Assembly (NCBI RefSeq): GCF_011064595.1
Contig: NZ_JAALJI010000001.1
Location: 558,001 to 622,000, forward strand
From: Paludisphaera soli
Lineage (GTDB): Bacteria > Planctomycetota > Planctomycetia > Isosphaerales > Isosphaeraceae
Direction: 5' to 3'
Length of the DNA: 64,000 bases
Below, in pieces: positions 32,295 to 41,467 of this stretch (position 1 is its first letter; the number at the start of each line of letters is the position of its first letter). Position numbers and translations under genes: made by a program. The notes beneath the pieces were generated by a model. That model was not told the origin of the DNA. It did no database searches and saw nothing but the letters and a program-made list of their open reading frames with translations.

Positions 32295-35171
32295 TCAGGC
32301 CTCGGGCTCCGCCGAACTCCGCAGGCGGAGGCCGATGGGGAGCGAGTCGCCGAGGGCCTGGCCTTCCTGGGCGGCTTCCAGCTCGTGGTACTCGCGGACG
32401 GGGAGCAGGGCGGCCTCGTCGGCGCCGAGGCGCATCAGGGCTTCAAGGGCCTTGTCGCGGACCGGGTCGGCGAGGTCGCGGACGCGGTCGCCGGAGTAGC
32501 GTGCGATCTGGCCGAGGGCGAACGCCGCATCGGCCGACTCGCGCCCCGGGGCGTATTCGCGGCCGGCGAGCGCCTCGACCCAGCGCTCGGCGGCCTCGCG
32601 GCGGACCACGGTGTTCGCCGGCCCGTACAGGGGGACCCGGGCGCCGAGGCGGCCCAGGCACCAGAGGGCGTGGCCCGGGATGGAAGACGAAGGCCGGGCC
32701 AGGTCCTTGGCGAGGACGCCGCCGAGCGTCTCCTTGACCTCGGCCGGGACCCGTTCCAGGCTCGCTGCGCATCGCCACATCTCGGCCAGCTCGTGGGCCT
32801 CGGGCTTGGGCCGGCCGGCCTTCTTCGACGGCGTCGAGCCCTTGGGCGGGTTCAGGAACGGGGCGAGCCGCCGCAGGATCTCGTCGTGGTGGGCCCGGGT
32901 CAGGCCGGCGGCCACGCGTCGCCAGAGGATCCACCATTCGGCCCAGCACTGGACGTCCCTGGCGTGCTTCACCCCCAGGTGAAAGGCCGGCCAGAGGGCC
33001 TTGATGCGCAGCTCGTCGAGCGGGAAGCCGCGGCCGGGACGGAGGGCGTAACCCGCCAGGTTGAACCAGCGCGACTCGTGGCGCGGGCTCTTAAGGCGGT
33101 GGTCGGCCAGGTCGCGGAGGGGCTCCCAGAAGGCCCGGAGGGCGGAGGGGGGCCAACCGTCTCGGCCGACGTCCAGGATCTCCTCCAGCTTCTTGACCAG
33201 ACGCGCCGGGCCGTCGTCGGCGTTCGCGGCCGAGGCCGGGGCCTCGAAGGCCGACCGGATCGCCGCCACGGCCGCATCCAGCTCCCCCTGCTCCACCACG
33301 ATCCGGTCGGTCTCGGCGTCGGCCACCGTGCCGCGCGAGGTTGCGGCGTCGGCGGCCCCCCGGAGCTGGATCTGGAGCCGCCAGCGTCGGTCGTCGGACC
33401 TGGCCTGGCACCACAGCTCGATGGTGCCCACCTCGGTCACCCGCGCCGCCAGATTGACGGCCGCGCGTTCGGACTTCGCCTTCCGGCCGACCCGCATCAG
33501 GCTCTGGAGCGGCGGCAGCTCCAGGATCGAGTCGGGGTCGGCGGGGGCGAGGTCGCCCGGCTTGTCGTCGGGGCGGACCGAGCTGCTCGCCAGCGGGAAG
33601 ACGACCGGCTGGCCCATCAAAAGGTCGAAGTCGCGGCCCTCGATCTTGATCTCGTCCCCTTCTTCGGCGTCGCGGGGGACGACGCAGAGCCAGGGGCGGT
33701 CGGGCCGGTCCCCCTCGAAGCCGACGTAGAACGACCGGGCGGTGCCGCCGCCGATCCGGATGCCGCCGCCGCGCCGGACCACGCCGTAGTACGCCGCGCC
33801 GTGGGCCACGGCCAGGTCGAGGGAGGCGTTCGCCAGCACGCGGGGGGCGTAGGGCGGGCCCGGATCGTCGGCGAACCACGAAGCGACGACCTGCACCAGC
33901 CGGTCGCGGATCGTGTCGGGCGTGAGGGTGCCGCCGTTGAACAGGATGGCGTCCGGCCGCGCGGGGCGATCCGCCGAGGCGTCCTCCCCCTGCCCGACCG
34001 CGTGGGTCTGGTGCCGCCGCAGGAACGCGGACAGGTGCTTCGGCACGGCCGGGTCGGCGACGAACGGCAGGCCGAATTCCTGGAGCCCGCTCCGCGCGCC
34101 GCGCTCCGGCTCCTCGTCGCGGCCGACCTGGGGGAAGAAGCCGTCGAGGGCGATCCGACGCACCTCGTCGCGGGTCAGCTCGGACTGGATGCTGCCGCCG
34201 ATGATCCGCGAGCCTCGGCCGGCGATCGTCACCGGCCAGCGTTCCAGGAGGGGGGACTGCTGGATCAGCAGCTTCTCCTTGGCCGTTCGGCAGGCGAACC
34301 GCAGGGCGCTCCACTGCTCGCCGTCCAGCCGCAGGCCGCCGAGCTTCTTCTCGACGTGGTGGGCCAGCGCGAGGTCGATGTTGTCGCCGCCGAGCATCAG
34401 GTGGTCGCCCACCGCGACCCGCCGGAAGCCCGGGCCGGTGGGGGTCTCGGCCACGGTGATGAGGCTGAAGTCGGTCGTGCCCCCGCCGATGTCGCAAACC
34501 AGGATCAGCTCGCCGGCGCGGACCTCGCGCTGCCAGCGGTCCTGATGGGTGACGATCCAGCAGTAGAAGGCCGCCTGCGGCTCCTCCAGGAGCGTGATCG
34601 ACTCCAGGCCGGCGCGTTTGGCGGCCTCGACGGTCAGCTCGCGGGCCGCCTCGTCGAAGGAGGCGGGGACCGTCAGGACGATCTCCTGCTTCTCCAGCCG
34701 ATGAGCCGGGTCGTCGCCGGCTATGGCGTGGTTCCAGGCGTCCCGGATATGGATCAGGAAGTCGGCCGAGGCCTCGACGGGCGAGACTTTCCTGACCTCG
34801 GGCGGGCCGCCCCACGGCAGGATCGCGGCTTCGCGATCGACGCCCGGGTGGCAGAGCCAGCTCTTGGCGCTGGAGACCAGGCGGCTGGGGACCTTCGCCC
34901 CCTGGAGCCGCGCGAATTCGCCGACGATCCGATCGGAGCCTTCCTTCCACGGCAGATGCGAGGCCCCAGGCGGCAGCTCCGGCCCGCCCGCGAGGTAGAC
35001 GAATGACGGCAGCATGGGCCGGGGCGCGGTCTCGCCGGGCGCCACGAGTTGCGGGACCTCGAACGCCCGAATGTCGGCCGCCGGGCGCTCCCTCCCCTTG
35101 GTGTCGACGTACGACACGGCGCTGTTGGTGGTCCCCAGGTCGATCCCGACGATGTACCGTGAACGCGTCAT
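32295..35171 (-). CDS. Long Hsp70-family protein (DUF3731-like C-terminus)
   Basis: A 958-residue protein. The Hsp70 ATPase fold occupies about 1-520: phosphate-1 GIDLGTTN (9-16), LEEPQAAFYCW, phosphate-2 DIGGGTTDFSLI, LGGDNIDLALA, and FNGGTLTPDTIRDRL. Instead of a DnaK substrate domain it has a long helical C-terminus (FNLAGYALRPGRGFPLDELR.., LTRAHHDEILRRLAPFLNPP..) typical of the DUF3731-containing Hsp70s that normally sit in an operon with a second Hsp70 and DUF2760. Those two partners lie at 57.1-59.4 kb in this window, not next door. The client is unknown. The ATG at 35171 gives MTRSRYIVGIDLGTT. Confidence 0.92.
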   Translation of the reverse strand: MTRSRYIVGIDLGTTNSAVSYVDTKGRERPAADIRAFEVPQLVAPGETAPRPMLPSFVYLAGGPELPPGASHLPWKEGSDRIVGEFARLQGAKVPSRLVSSAKSWLCHPGVDREAAILPWGGPPEVRKVSPVEASADFLIHIRDAWNHAIAGDDPAHRLEKQEIVLTVPASFDEAARELTVEAAKRAGLESITLLEEPQAAFYCWIVTHQDRWQREVRAGELILVCDIGGGTTDFSLITVAETPTGPGFRRVAVGDHLMLGGDNIDLALAHHVEKKLGGLRLDGEQWSALRFACRTAKEKLLIQQSPLLERWPVTIAGRGSRIIGGSIQSELTRDEVRRIALDGFFPQVGRDEEPERGARSGLQEFGLPFVADPAVPKHLSAFLRRHQTHAVGQGEDASADRPARPDAILFNGGTLTPDTIRDRLVQVVASWFADDPGPPYAPRVLANASLDLAVAHGAAYYGVVRRGGGIRIGGGTARSFYVGFEGDRPDRPWLCVVPRDAEEGDEIKIEGRDFDLLMGQPVVFPLASSSVRPDDKPGDLAPADPDSILELPPLQSLMRVGRKAKSERAAVNLAARVTEVGTIELWCQARSDDRRWRLQIQLRGAADAATSRGTVADAETDRIVVEQGELDAAVAAIRSAFEAPASAANADDGPARLVKKLEEILDVGRDGWPPSALRAFWEPLRDLADHRLKSPRHESRWFNLAGYALRPGRGFPLDELRIKALWPAFHLGVKHARDVQCWAEWWILWRRVAAGLTRAHHDEILRRLAPFLNPPKGSTPSKKAGRPKPEAHELAEMWRCAASLERVPAEVKETLGGVLAKDLARPSSSIPGHALWCLGRLGARVPLYGPANTVVRREAAERWVEALAGREYAPGRESADAAFALGQIARYSGDRVRDLADPVRDKALEALMRLGADEAALLPVREYHELEAAQEGQALGDSLPIGLRLRSSAEPEA

Positions 35172-35292
35172 CCGATGCCCTTGCCGCCCGTCGCCCCGAC
35201 ACACTTCGACCGCCCGCCGCTCCATCATAAGTGCGGACGACGGCGCGGTCCAACGTCGCAGACGATGGGACGCCCCGGGCCCCGCCGCTCGC

Positions 35293-36360
35293 TCAGGCCG
35301 CCGAGCCGACGGCGCGGATCAGCCTCGGACGGACAACCGCCCAGACGCGGTCGGGGCTGACCTCGTCGTGGCATTCCAGCCGGTCGCAGTTCTTGAGGAA
35401 GCTGGGGGCGCACCAGACGCAGCTCCTCACGACGGCCGCGCGAGGGCCGTACGGCCCGGTGAGCTTCGGGTCGGTGCAGGTGTAGACGCCGACGACATGG
35501 GCCCCGACCGCCGCCGCCAGGTGGATCGGCCCGGTGTCGTTGGACAGGTAGAGGTCCGTCCGACGGGCCAGGGCCGCGAGCTGGAGCAGCGAGGTCGCCC
35601 CGCAGAGGTCCAGGACAGGCGTCCGGCCAAGGCTCGCGCGGAGCCCGTCGACCAGCTCGCGGTCCTCGGGGGCCCCGACGGCCACGACCCCCGCTCCGAA
35701 CTCGGCGACGGCCCGCCGCGCGACCTCGGCGAAGTGCCGGACCGGCCAGCGCTTGGTCAGCCAACGCGAGCCGACGTTCAACACCAGCGTCGGCCGCGCG
35801 ACGCCGGCCAGCGTTCGCACGGCCCAGGCCTCGTCCTCCTCGCGGATCGGCAGCGAGAACTCGGGCTCCGATCGCCGCCCCCCGAGGGCCTCGGCCGCCA
35901 CCATGACCCGATCGACCGCGTGGACGCTGGCCCTCGGGGCCTCGATCGTGTGGGTGTAGAAACGGCCCGCCCCCTCGCGAGCGTCCGCCATCCCCACGCG
36001 GATCGGGGCCCGGGTCGCGGCCGTCATCAGGCCCGAGCGGAGTAGCCCCTGGAGGTCGATCGTCAGGTCGAACCGCTCCCGCGCCAGGGTCGAGGCCAGC
36101 CGGGCCAGGCCCTTGAGCCCCCGCCACGAGACGCCCGACGGCCCTTTGTCGTAGGGGATCACCCGGTCCAGGTCCTCCCGGCCTTCCAGGAGGCTCCGGA
36201 ACGACCCGCTCACCACCCAGCTGAGATGGGCCTGCGGCCAGAGCCGGCGAAGCTCGGGGAGGATGGGGAGCGAGTGGACCACGTCCCCCAGCGAGCTGGG
36301 CTTGATGATGCAGATCCGTCCCGGCGGACGGCGGCCGACGATTTCCGACAACGATCCCAT
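35293..36360 (-). CDS. Glycosyltransferase family 9 (heptosyltransferase-like)
   Basis: The 355-residue GT-B enzyme has ICIIKPSSLGDVVHSLPILPELRRLWP, the N-terminal signature of LPS heptosyltransferases, TIDLQGLLRSGL, and LYLSNDTGPIHLAAAVGAHVVGVYTCTDPKLTGPYGP for nucleotide-sugar binding. The cysteine-rich end (SCVWCAPSFLKNCDRLECHDEV) is typical of GT9 enzymes related to WaaC/WaaF. It probably adds a sugar to the LPS core, in line with kdsB. The start is ATG 36360 with GGGAG upstream. Confidence 0.9.
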   Translation of the reverse strand: MGSLSEIVGRRPPGRICIIKPSSLGDVVHSLPILPELRRLWPQAHLSWVVSGSFRSLLEGREDLDRVIPYDKGPSGVSWRGLKGLARLASTLARERFDLTIDLQGLLRSGLMTAATRAPIRVGMADAREGAGRFYTHTIEAPRASVHAVDRVMVAAEALGGRRSEPEFSLPIREEDEAWAVRTLAGVARPTLVLNVGSRWLTKRWPVRHFAEVARRAVAEFGAGVVAVGAPEDRELVDGLRASLGRTPVLDLCGATSLLQLAALARRTDLYLSNDTGPIHLAAAVGAHVVGVYTCTDPKLTGPYGPRAAVVRSCVWCAPSFLKNCDRLECHDEVSPDRVWAVVRPRLIRAVGSAA

Positions 36361-36457
36361 AGCCGGGGAACTCCCTTTCCCGTAACTTCCAGAGGGGGCC
36401 GTAGATTAGCCCGGCCCCCCTTTTCCGACAACCCGGCTTTGCACGGAGCACCCGCCG

Positions 36458-37453
36458 ATGTTCGTCGCTTCGTTGGTCTTAGGGACGATCCTCGGACTGG
36501 GCGCCCCCGAGCGCGGCGAGGTCGCCTTCCGCCCCGATGCGCGGGAGGCCTCGGTCCCGGAACCGTTCCGGCTGGCCCCGGCCACCTTCGCCTACGAGCG
36601 GACCCCGGTCTACCAGGCCGGCCGTTACACGGTGTCCAAGGTGACGTTCCCCTCGCCGATCGAGACCCCCGACGAGGCCAACAACACGGTCCACGCCGAG
36701 TACTTCGACCCGGTCGGCTTCCCGGGGAAGCGGCCGGCGGTGGTGGTGCTGCACATCCTGGGATCGGACTTCCCCCTCTCCCGCTACCTGGCCGCCCGCC
36801 TGGCCGATCGGGGGATCGCGGCCCTGTTCGTGAAGCTCCCCTACTACGGCGAGCGTCGGCCCGAGGGGGGCCCCGGGCCCGTCCCCCGCAAGTTCCTGTC
36901 GGACGACATCGAGCGGACGATGACATCGATGCGCCAGGGCGTCTGCGACGTCCGTCGGGCCTCGCGGTGGCTGGCCTCGCGGCCGAACGTCGACCCCGAG
37001 CGACTGGGGGTGACCGGGATCAGCCTGGGGGGGATCGTCTCGTCATTGGTCGTTTCGGTCGACCCCGACATCCGGACCGCGGCGCTGTTGCTGGCCGGCG
37101 GCGACCTGGCGAATGTCCTGTGGGAAATGCCCGAGACGGCCCCGTTTCGCGAGGCCTGGTCGGCCGCCGGCAAGACCGTCGCCGACCTGAAGACGCTGAC
37201 CGACCCCTACGACCCGCTGACCTACGCCGCCGGGATGGCCGGCAAGCGGGTCCTGATGATCGCCGGGAACGTCGACGAGGTGATCCCGCCGGCCTCGGCC
37301 CGGGCGCTCTGGGAGGCGGGGGACCGGCCGCCGATCGTCTGGTACGACTGCGGCCACTACTCGGCCGCCGGCTACCTGCTGCCGGCCATGCGCCGGACCG
37401 TCGCGTTTCTGGGGGGCGAGGCCCCTCCGGGCGAGGAGGCGGCCGCACCCTGA
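36458..37453 (+). CDS. Alpha/beta hydrolase, possibly secreted
   Basis: A 331-residue protein with an N-terminal hydrophobic stretch (MFVASLVLGTILGLG) that may be a signal. The hydrolase core has VVVLHILGSDFPLSRYLAARLADRG, FVKLPYYGER, nucleophile GISLGGIVSS, acid GNVDEVIPP and histidine DCGHYSA. It resembles dienelactone-hydrolase-like or acetyl-xylan-esterase-like enzymes; the substrate is unknown. It is divergent from the GT9 gene with a 97-base gap. Confidence 0.85.
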   Translation: MFVASLVLGTILGLGAPERGEVAFRPDAREASVPEPFRLAPATFAYERTPVYQAGRYTVSKVTFPSPIETPDEANNTVHAEYFDPVGFPGKRPAVVVLHILGSDFPLSRYLAARLADRGIAALFVKLPYYGERRPEGGPGPVPRKFLSDDIERTMTSMRQGVCDVRRASRWLASRPNVDPERLGVTGISLGGIVSSLVVSVDPDIRTAALLLAGGDLANVLWEMPETAPFREAWSAAGKTVADLKTLTDPYDPLTYAAGMAGKRVLMIAGNVDEVIPPASARALWEAGDRPPIVWYDCGHYSAAGYLLPAMRRTVAFLGGEAPPGEEAAAP

Positions 37454-37553
37454 GCCGCCGGGGTCGCGATTGTCAGATCGGGGGCTTGGGGGTATCCTGC
37501 CGCGAAATCGGGACCGAGCCCGAGCCATCGTCTCATGCGGAAAGGGTCATGCC

Positions 37554-37967
37554 ATGACGGCCTCCGTGACGAGCGTCTTCCTCTACGTGAAGGACGTTCG
37601 ACGTTCGCTGGAGTTCTACAACGAGGTCGTCGGCGCGGAGATCCTCCAGGTCCACGCCGAGCAGGAGAACGGCCCCTACAGCCTGGCCATCCTGCGGATC
37701 GACGCCTTCACGATCATGCTCCACGCCCAGGAGGCCCACTCCGAGGAGTTCGCCGACGCCCGGCTCGGCGTGGGCATCCACCTGCAACTCCAGGTCGAGG
37801 ACGTCGACGCCTTCTTCCAGAAATGCATGGACGAAGGGGCCATGCTCAGCGTCTCCGGCGAGCCGACCGACCAGGAGTGGGGCTGGCGCGAGTTCGCCCT
37901 CCGCGACCCGGACGGCTTCGTCTGGTCGGTCTATCAGGACAACTCGGGCGGTCAGTGGACCGGCTGA
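37554..37967 (+). CDS. VOC-family (glyoxalase-like) protein
   Basis: The 137-residue product has paired beta-alpha-beta-beta-beta modules: SVFLYVKDVRRSLEFYNEVVGAEIL, then LGVGIHLQLQVEDVDAFFQKCMDEGA and WREFALRDPDGFVWSVYQ. Metal-binding positions cannot be assigned with certainty, so activity (lyase, dioxygenase or drug binding) is open. The ATG at 37554 follows AAAGGG; an overlapping ATG at 37549 runs straight into a stop. Its 3' end overlaps rsmE by 16 bases, tail to tail. Confidence 0.87.
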   Translation: MTASVTSVFLYVKDVRRSLEFYNEVVGAEILQVHAEQENGPYSLAILRIDAFTIMLHAQEAHSEEFADARLGVGIHLQLQVEDVDAFFQKCMDEGAMLSVSGEPTDQEWGWREFALRDPDGFVWSVYQDNSGGQWTG

Positions 37968-38665
37968 GCCCGGGCGAGGATCGCGGCGGCCCCGGCCAGT
38001 GCGGCGGTCTCGACCCGAAGGATCGGCGCGGCCAGCCGCACCGGCGACCAGCCCCGCTCGCGGGCGAGCGCGACCTCCTCGTCCGTCAGGCCCCCTTCCG
38101 GCCCCACGACCAGTCGCACCGTCGAGCCCGCCGCGATCGCGGGCCAGGCTTCGAACGGTACGCCCGACGGGTCGGCAACCAGCCGCAGCCCCTCGGCGCG
38201 GGCGAGGTACGTCGCCAGGTCTTCGGGGGCCGCGAGGTCCATGAGCCGACTCCGCCCGGACTGCTTCGACGCCTCCACGATCGTCCGCCGCAGGCGATCC
38301 AGCTTCGAACCGCGCGGGTCGACCACGGAACGCTCCGTGACCAGCGGGACGACCCGGTCGACGCCCAGCTCCACGGCCTTCTCCACGAGCCAGTCGAACC
38401 GGTCGCCCTTGGGCACGGCCGAGCCGATCTCGATCGAGCAAGGGGACGCCGGCCGGACGATCGGATCGCCCTCCGCTTCCAGCAGGGCCGCATCCTTGCT
38501 GGCGGCGACCACGCGGGCGGCGGTGGCGAACCCCCGGCCGTCGAAGAGTTCGACGAGGTCCCCCACCCCGTGCCGGCACACCCGGGTCAGGTGTCGGGAC
38601 TCGTCGGGATCGAGGCGGAACCGGCCGTCGATGGGCGGCTGCGGGCAGTAGAAACGCTGCGACAC
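37952..38665 (-). CDS. rsmE: 16S rRNA (uracil(1498)-N3)-methyltransferase
   Basis: SPOUT methyltransferase that modifies U1498 of 16S rRNA. The 237-residue product opens with a PUA-like domain (QRFYCPQP.. DESRHLTRVCRHGVGDLVELFDG), followed by KGDRFDWLVEKAVELGVDRVVPLVTERS, and ends with the trefoil-knot SAM site LVVGPEGGLTDEEV and LRVETAALAGAAAIL. It starts at GTG 38665 after GGAG; no ATG lies in a suitable place, and the upstream frame is not family-like. Confidence 0.94.
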   Translation of the reverse strand: MSQRFYCPQPPIDGRFRLDPDESRHLTRVCRHGVGDLVELFDGRGFATAARVVAASKDAALLEAEGDPIVRPASPCSIEIGSAVPKGDRFDWLVEKAVELGVDRVVPLVTERSVVDPRGSKLDRLRRTIVEASKQSGRSRLMDLAAPEDLATYLARAEGLRLVADPSGVPFEAWPAIAAGSTVRLVVGPEGGLTDEEVALARERGWSPVRLAAPILRVETAALAGAAAILARAQPVH

Positions 38666-38774
38666 GGGGAGACTCCTGGCCGTCCCGCCCGACGATCGGG
38701 CCGGGCGCGAACCCCAGGATAAGATTCGGCGACGCGGGCCGTAAAGAACCACCGCCGGCGAGGGACGCAAGACC

Positions 38775-39557
38775 ATGTGGACGCGACATTGGGGCCTGAG
38801 CCGCGACCCGTTCCTCGATGAGCCGTCGTCGTTCGTCCCCCTGGCCGGTCATCGCGAGGCCGTCGACCGCCTGCTCTACACGATCGAGGCCGGCCAGCCG
38901 CTGGCCGTGCTTGCGGCGGGCGAGGGTCTGGGAAAATCCGCCGTGCTGGCGCAGACGCTCGCCGAGGCCAGCCGGGCCGACCGCCGGATCGCGCGGGCCG
39001 AGGCCGCGATCGACGCCTCTTCGCTCTGGCGCGACCTGGCCGACCGGATCGACGGCCGGCCCCCCGGGCCCGCCGGCGACGATCGCGCGTCGAGCTGGCG
39101 GCGGCTCGAACGCGCGGCCCGGGTCTGCACGCTCCAGGGACGTCGGGTCGTCCTGGCCGTCGACGGCTGCGAGGCGCTCGACCCCGCGTCCCGCCGCGAC
39201 CTCGAACGCCTCGCCCGGATCGCCGGGGCGACCGCGATCCTGGTTCGGCGCGACGACCCTGACGACGAGGACCCGGACTCCCCCGGCCCCTGGACGCTGG
39301 CGATCCGGCTGGCGCCCCTGACCTTCTCGGAGGCCCAATCCTACCTGACGGGGAAGCTCGCGGCGGCGGGCTGCGCCGACGCCCTGTTCACCCGTCGCGC
39401 CGCCGTGCGGCTGCACGCGGCGTCACGAGGCGTGCCGAGGGGGCTCGACCGCCTGGCCTCGCTGGCGCTGGCGGCGGCGGCGTCACGCGGCCTGGAAGCC
39501 GTCTCGTCCGAGGTCGTCGAGGGCGTCGCGGGCGAGTGCCGGGTCCCGACGGAGTGA
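38775..39557 (+). CDS. ExeA-like AAA ATPase
   Basis: The 260-residue product starts MWTRHWGLSRDPFLDEP, the characteristic opening of ExeA/GspA-type ATPases, followed by AGHREAVDRLLYTIEAGQPLAVL. Walker A is GEGLGKS (49-55) and Walker B VVLAVDGCEAL. LTFSEAQSYLTGKLAAAG and SRGVPRGLDRLASLAL are the usual helical end. In type II secretion, ExeA helps insert the secretin through peptidoglycan; here no secretin gene is adjacent and the C-terminal peptidoglycan-binding domain is absent, so a general AAA role is equally possible. Confidence 0.85.
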   Translation: MWTRHWGLSRDPFLDEPSSFVPLAGHREAVDRLLYTIEAGQPLAVLAAGEGLGKSAVLAQTLAEASRADRRIARAEAAIDASSLWRDLADRIDGRPPGPAGDDRASSWRRLERAARVCTLQGRRVVLAVDGCEALDPASRRDLERLARIAGATAILVRRDDPDDEDPDSPGPWTLAIRLAPLTFSEAQSYLTGKLAAAGCADALFTRRAAVRLHAASRGVPRGLDRLASLALAAAASRGLEAVSSEVVEGVAGECRVPTE

Positions 39558-39664
39558 AGTGCGGACGGGGCCGGTCGGGCTGGATCAAGCCCCCTCCGGG
39601 ATGCTAGACTTGACGCAAGTCCAGGGATCCCAACACGCCGAAGCCCAGGTCAGGTTCGCCCGAC

Positions 39665-40204
39665 ATGAGTGAAAACCCCGTCCCCCTCCGCGACCCGGCC
39701 CGAGCCGCCTTCCTCGCCTGGCTCGTCCCCGGCCTGGGACATTTCTACCAGGGCCGGACCGGAAAGGGCTGGCTGTACGGGACCTGCATCCTCGGGCTCT
39801 ACGTCGCCGGGTTCATCCTCGGCGAGGGCAAGGACGTCTACTGGCGCTGGGTAAGCCCGCTCAACACCGAACGGTTCATGCTCCATTACGTCGGCCAGTT
39901 CTTCGTCGGCCTCGCCGCGCTCCCCGCCCTGATCCAGGCGACCATCGAACACTTCCGCCCCGGCACGAACTTCCTGTGGGGCTTCATGGCGGAGCCGTCG
40001 CAGAACGTCATCAACGGCCTGCACCTGCGGCTGGGCAAGCTCTACGAGATCGGCACCATCTACACGACGGTCGCCGGCCTGCTGAACGTCCTGGCGATCT
40101 ACGACGCCTATGAAGGCCCCGCCTACGGCCGGGGGGACGAGCCCGAGACGGTCGCGATCCCGGCCGACGCCCCCACCAACGCCCACGCGGGAGGCGCAGC
40201 CTGA
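39665..40204 (+). CDS. DUF6677-like membrane protein
   Basis: The 179-residue protein starts with AAFLAWLVPGLGHFYQGRTGKGWLYG, a TM2-like motif, then hydrophobic segments (LYGTCILGLYVAGFIL, YVGQFFVGLAALPALIQ, GTIYTTVAGLLNVLAIYDAY) and an Ala/Pro tail. This organisation is common in planctomycetes and I assign it to the DUF6677-type family from memory. Its stop overlaps the next start (TGATGA at 40202-40207), so the two are translationally coupled. Confidence 0.85.
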   Translation: MSENPVPLRDPARAAFLAWLVPGLGHFYQGRTGKGWLYGTCILGLYVAGFILGEGKDVYWRWVSPLNTERFMLHYVGQFFVGLAALPALIQATIEHFRPGTNFLWGFMAEPSQNVINGLHLRLGKLYEIGTIYTTVAGLLNVLAIYDAYEGPAYGRGDEPETVAIPADAPTNAHAGGAA

Positions 40205-40392
40205 TGAACGCCCCGTCGAACATCTACTGGCTGATCCTGCCCCTGGTCGTCGCCATCAGCCTGGTCTACACGGCCTCGCGGTACGAGTCGTGGCCGGTGA
40301 TCTGGATGCGGTCGCTGCGGCTCTGCCTCTGGATCCTCGCCGCCCTGGTCGGCACGACCGCCGTCCTCCTGCTGGTCAACACCCAGAGCTGA
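40204..40392 (+). CDS. Small membrane protein
   Basis: A 62-residue protein that is almost entirely two hydrophobic helices (NIYWLILPLVVAISLVYTAS and LCLWILAALVGTTAVLLLV) joined by a basic loop (RYESWPVIWMRSLR). Coupling to the upstream membrane gene by a stop-start overlap suggests they form a complex. No known function. Confidence 0.8.
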   Translation: MNAPSNIYWLILPLVVAISLVYTASRYESWPVIWMRSLRLCLWILAALVGTTAVLLLVNTQS

Positions 40393-40399
40393 CGCTGCA

Positions 40400-41416
40400 T
40401 CAGCCCATCGACGCCCAGAGCGAGTCGAGATAGCCCTGCGTCTTCGCCGTGGCCTCGGCGTGCGCGGCCCGCTCGCGGGCGTCGCCGGAAGCGACCAGCG
40501 TCGCGAAGTCCTCGATCATCGCCGCCTCCTGGGCGATCCTCGGCGGGGTTGGGACGAACGACAGGTCCTTCCGCGTCGCCATGCCGGTGCGGTGGACGTA
40601 CCCGACCTTGTCGCCCGATGCCTTGAAGACCGAGCTGCTCTCCCAATCGAGGACGAAGTCGTCCATCTGCAGGACGCCCGTAGTCCCCAGGAGCTGCAGG
40701 TCCATGACGATCGTCCCGGCCGTATAACCGACGTCGAACGTCGAGACCCGGCCGTCCTCGAAGGCGATCAAGCCCGAGGCCCGGACGATGGCGTTCGTCT
40801 CGGCGTCATGTTCGGGGACCACGACGGCCTTCGTGACCGCACCCTCGGGGCGGAGATACTCCACCACGGCCCGCATCGAGTACCAGGCCATGTCCCCCAG
40901 CGCGGTCATCGGCTCCTGCTTGGGGTCGAACCGGATGTTCGCGCGGTCGCTGAACGGGAAGTAGAAGGCCGTGTGCAGCGATCGGGGCGAGCCGATCTTT
41001 CCCGGGATCGCCGCCTGGAAAGCCGCCGTCCGCGGATGGTGGACGAAGTGGGTCGCGTCCATGAACACCAGCCCGGCCGTGGCGGCGGCCTCGGTCATCC
41101 GCAGCACCGAGGCCCGGTCGCGGAACGGCTTGTCGACCAGGACGTGCTTACCCGCCGCGATCGCCGCCAGGGCGATCTCTTCCTTGGCGGCCGTGGGGGT
41201 GGCGACGTACACCGCGTCCACGTCGGGGCGCGCCAGCAGGTTCTCGAAGCCCTCGATCGCCGCGACGCCCGGCCGCCCCTCGGTGAACTTCCTGGCGTTC
41301 TCGATCCGACGGCTGGAGACCGCGGACAATCGGGCGTTCGAGGCCTCGTCGAGGGCCTCCGCGATCACGCCCGCGATGTAGCCCGGCCCGACGATCCCAA
41401 AGCCGATCTGCGTCAT
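40400..41416 (-). CDS. Gfo/Idh/MocA-family oxidoreductase
   Basis: The 338-residue product has an N-terminal Rossmann domain (FGIVGPGYIAGVIAEAL), AVYVATPTAAKEEIALAAIAAGKHVLVDKPF (the conserved EKP-like motif, here DKP), and VFMDATHFVHHPRTAAFQ, followed by the C-terminal beta-sheet dimer domain. It is a predicted NAD(P)-dependent sugar or inositol dehydrogenase. The usual catalytic lysine of the EKP motif is present (VDKPF). Planctomycetes carry many paralogues, so the substrate cannot be stated. It converges on the small membrane gene. Confidence 0.9.
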   Translation of the reverse strand: MTQIGFGIVGPGYIAGVIAEALDEASNARLSAVSSRRIENARKFTEGRPGVAAIEGFENLLARPDVDAVYVATPTAAKEEIALAAIAAGKHVLVDKPFRDRASVLRMTEAAATAGLVFMDATHFVHHPRTAAFQAAIPGKIGSPRSLHTAFYFPFSDRANIRFDPKQEPMTALGDMAWYSMRAVVEYLRPEGAVTKAVVVPEHDAETNAIVRASGLIAFEDGRVSTFDVGYTAGTIVMDLQLLGTTGVLQMDDFVLDWESSSVFKASGDKVGYVHRTGMATRKDLSFVPTPPRIAQEAAMIEDFATLVASGDARERAAHAEATAKTQGYLDSLWASMG

Positions 41417-41467
41417 CTTGCTGGACCTTTCCCAAAGACGGGGGGCGACCTCATCGAGCCCCGGATT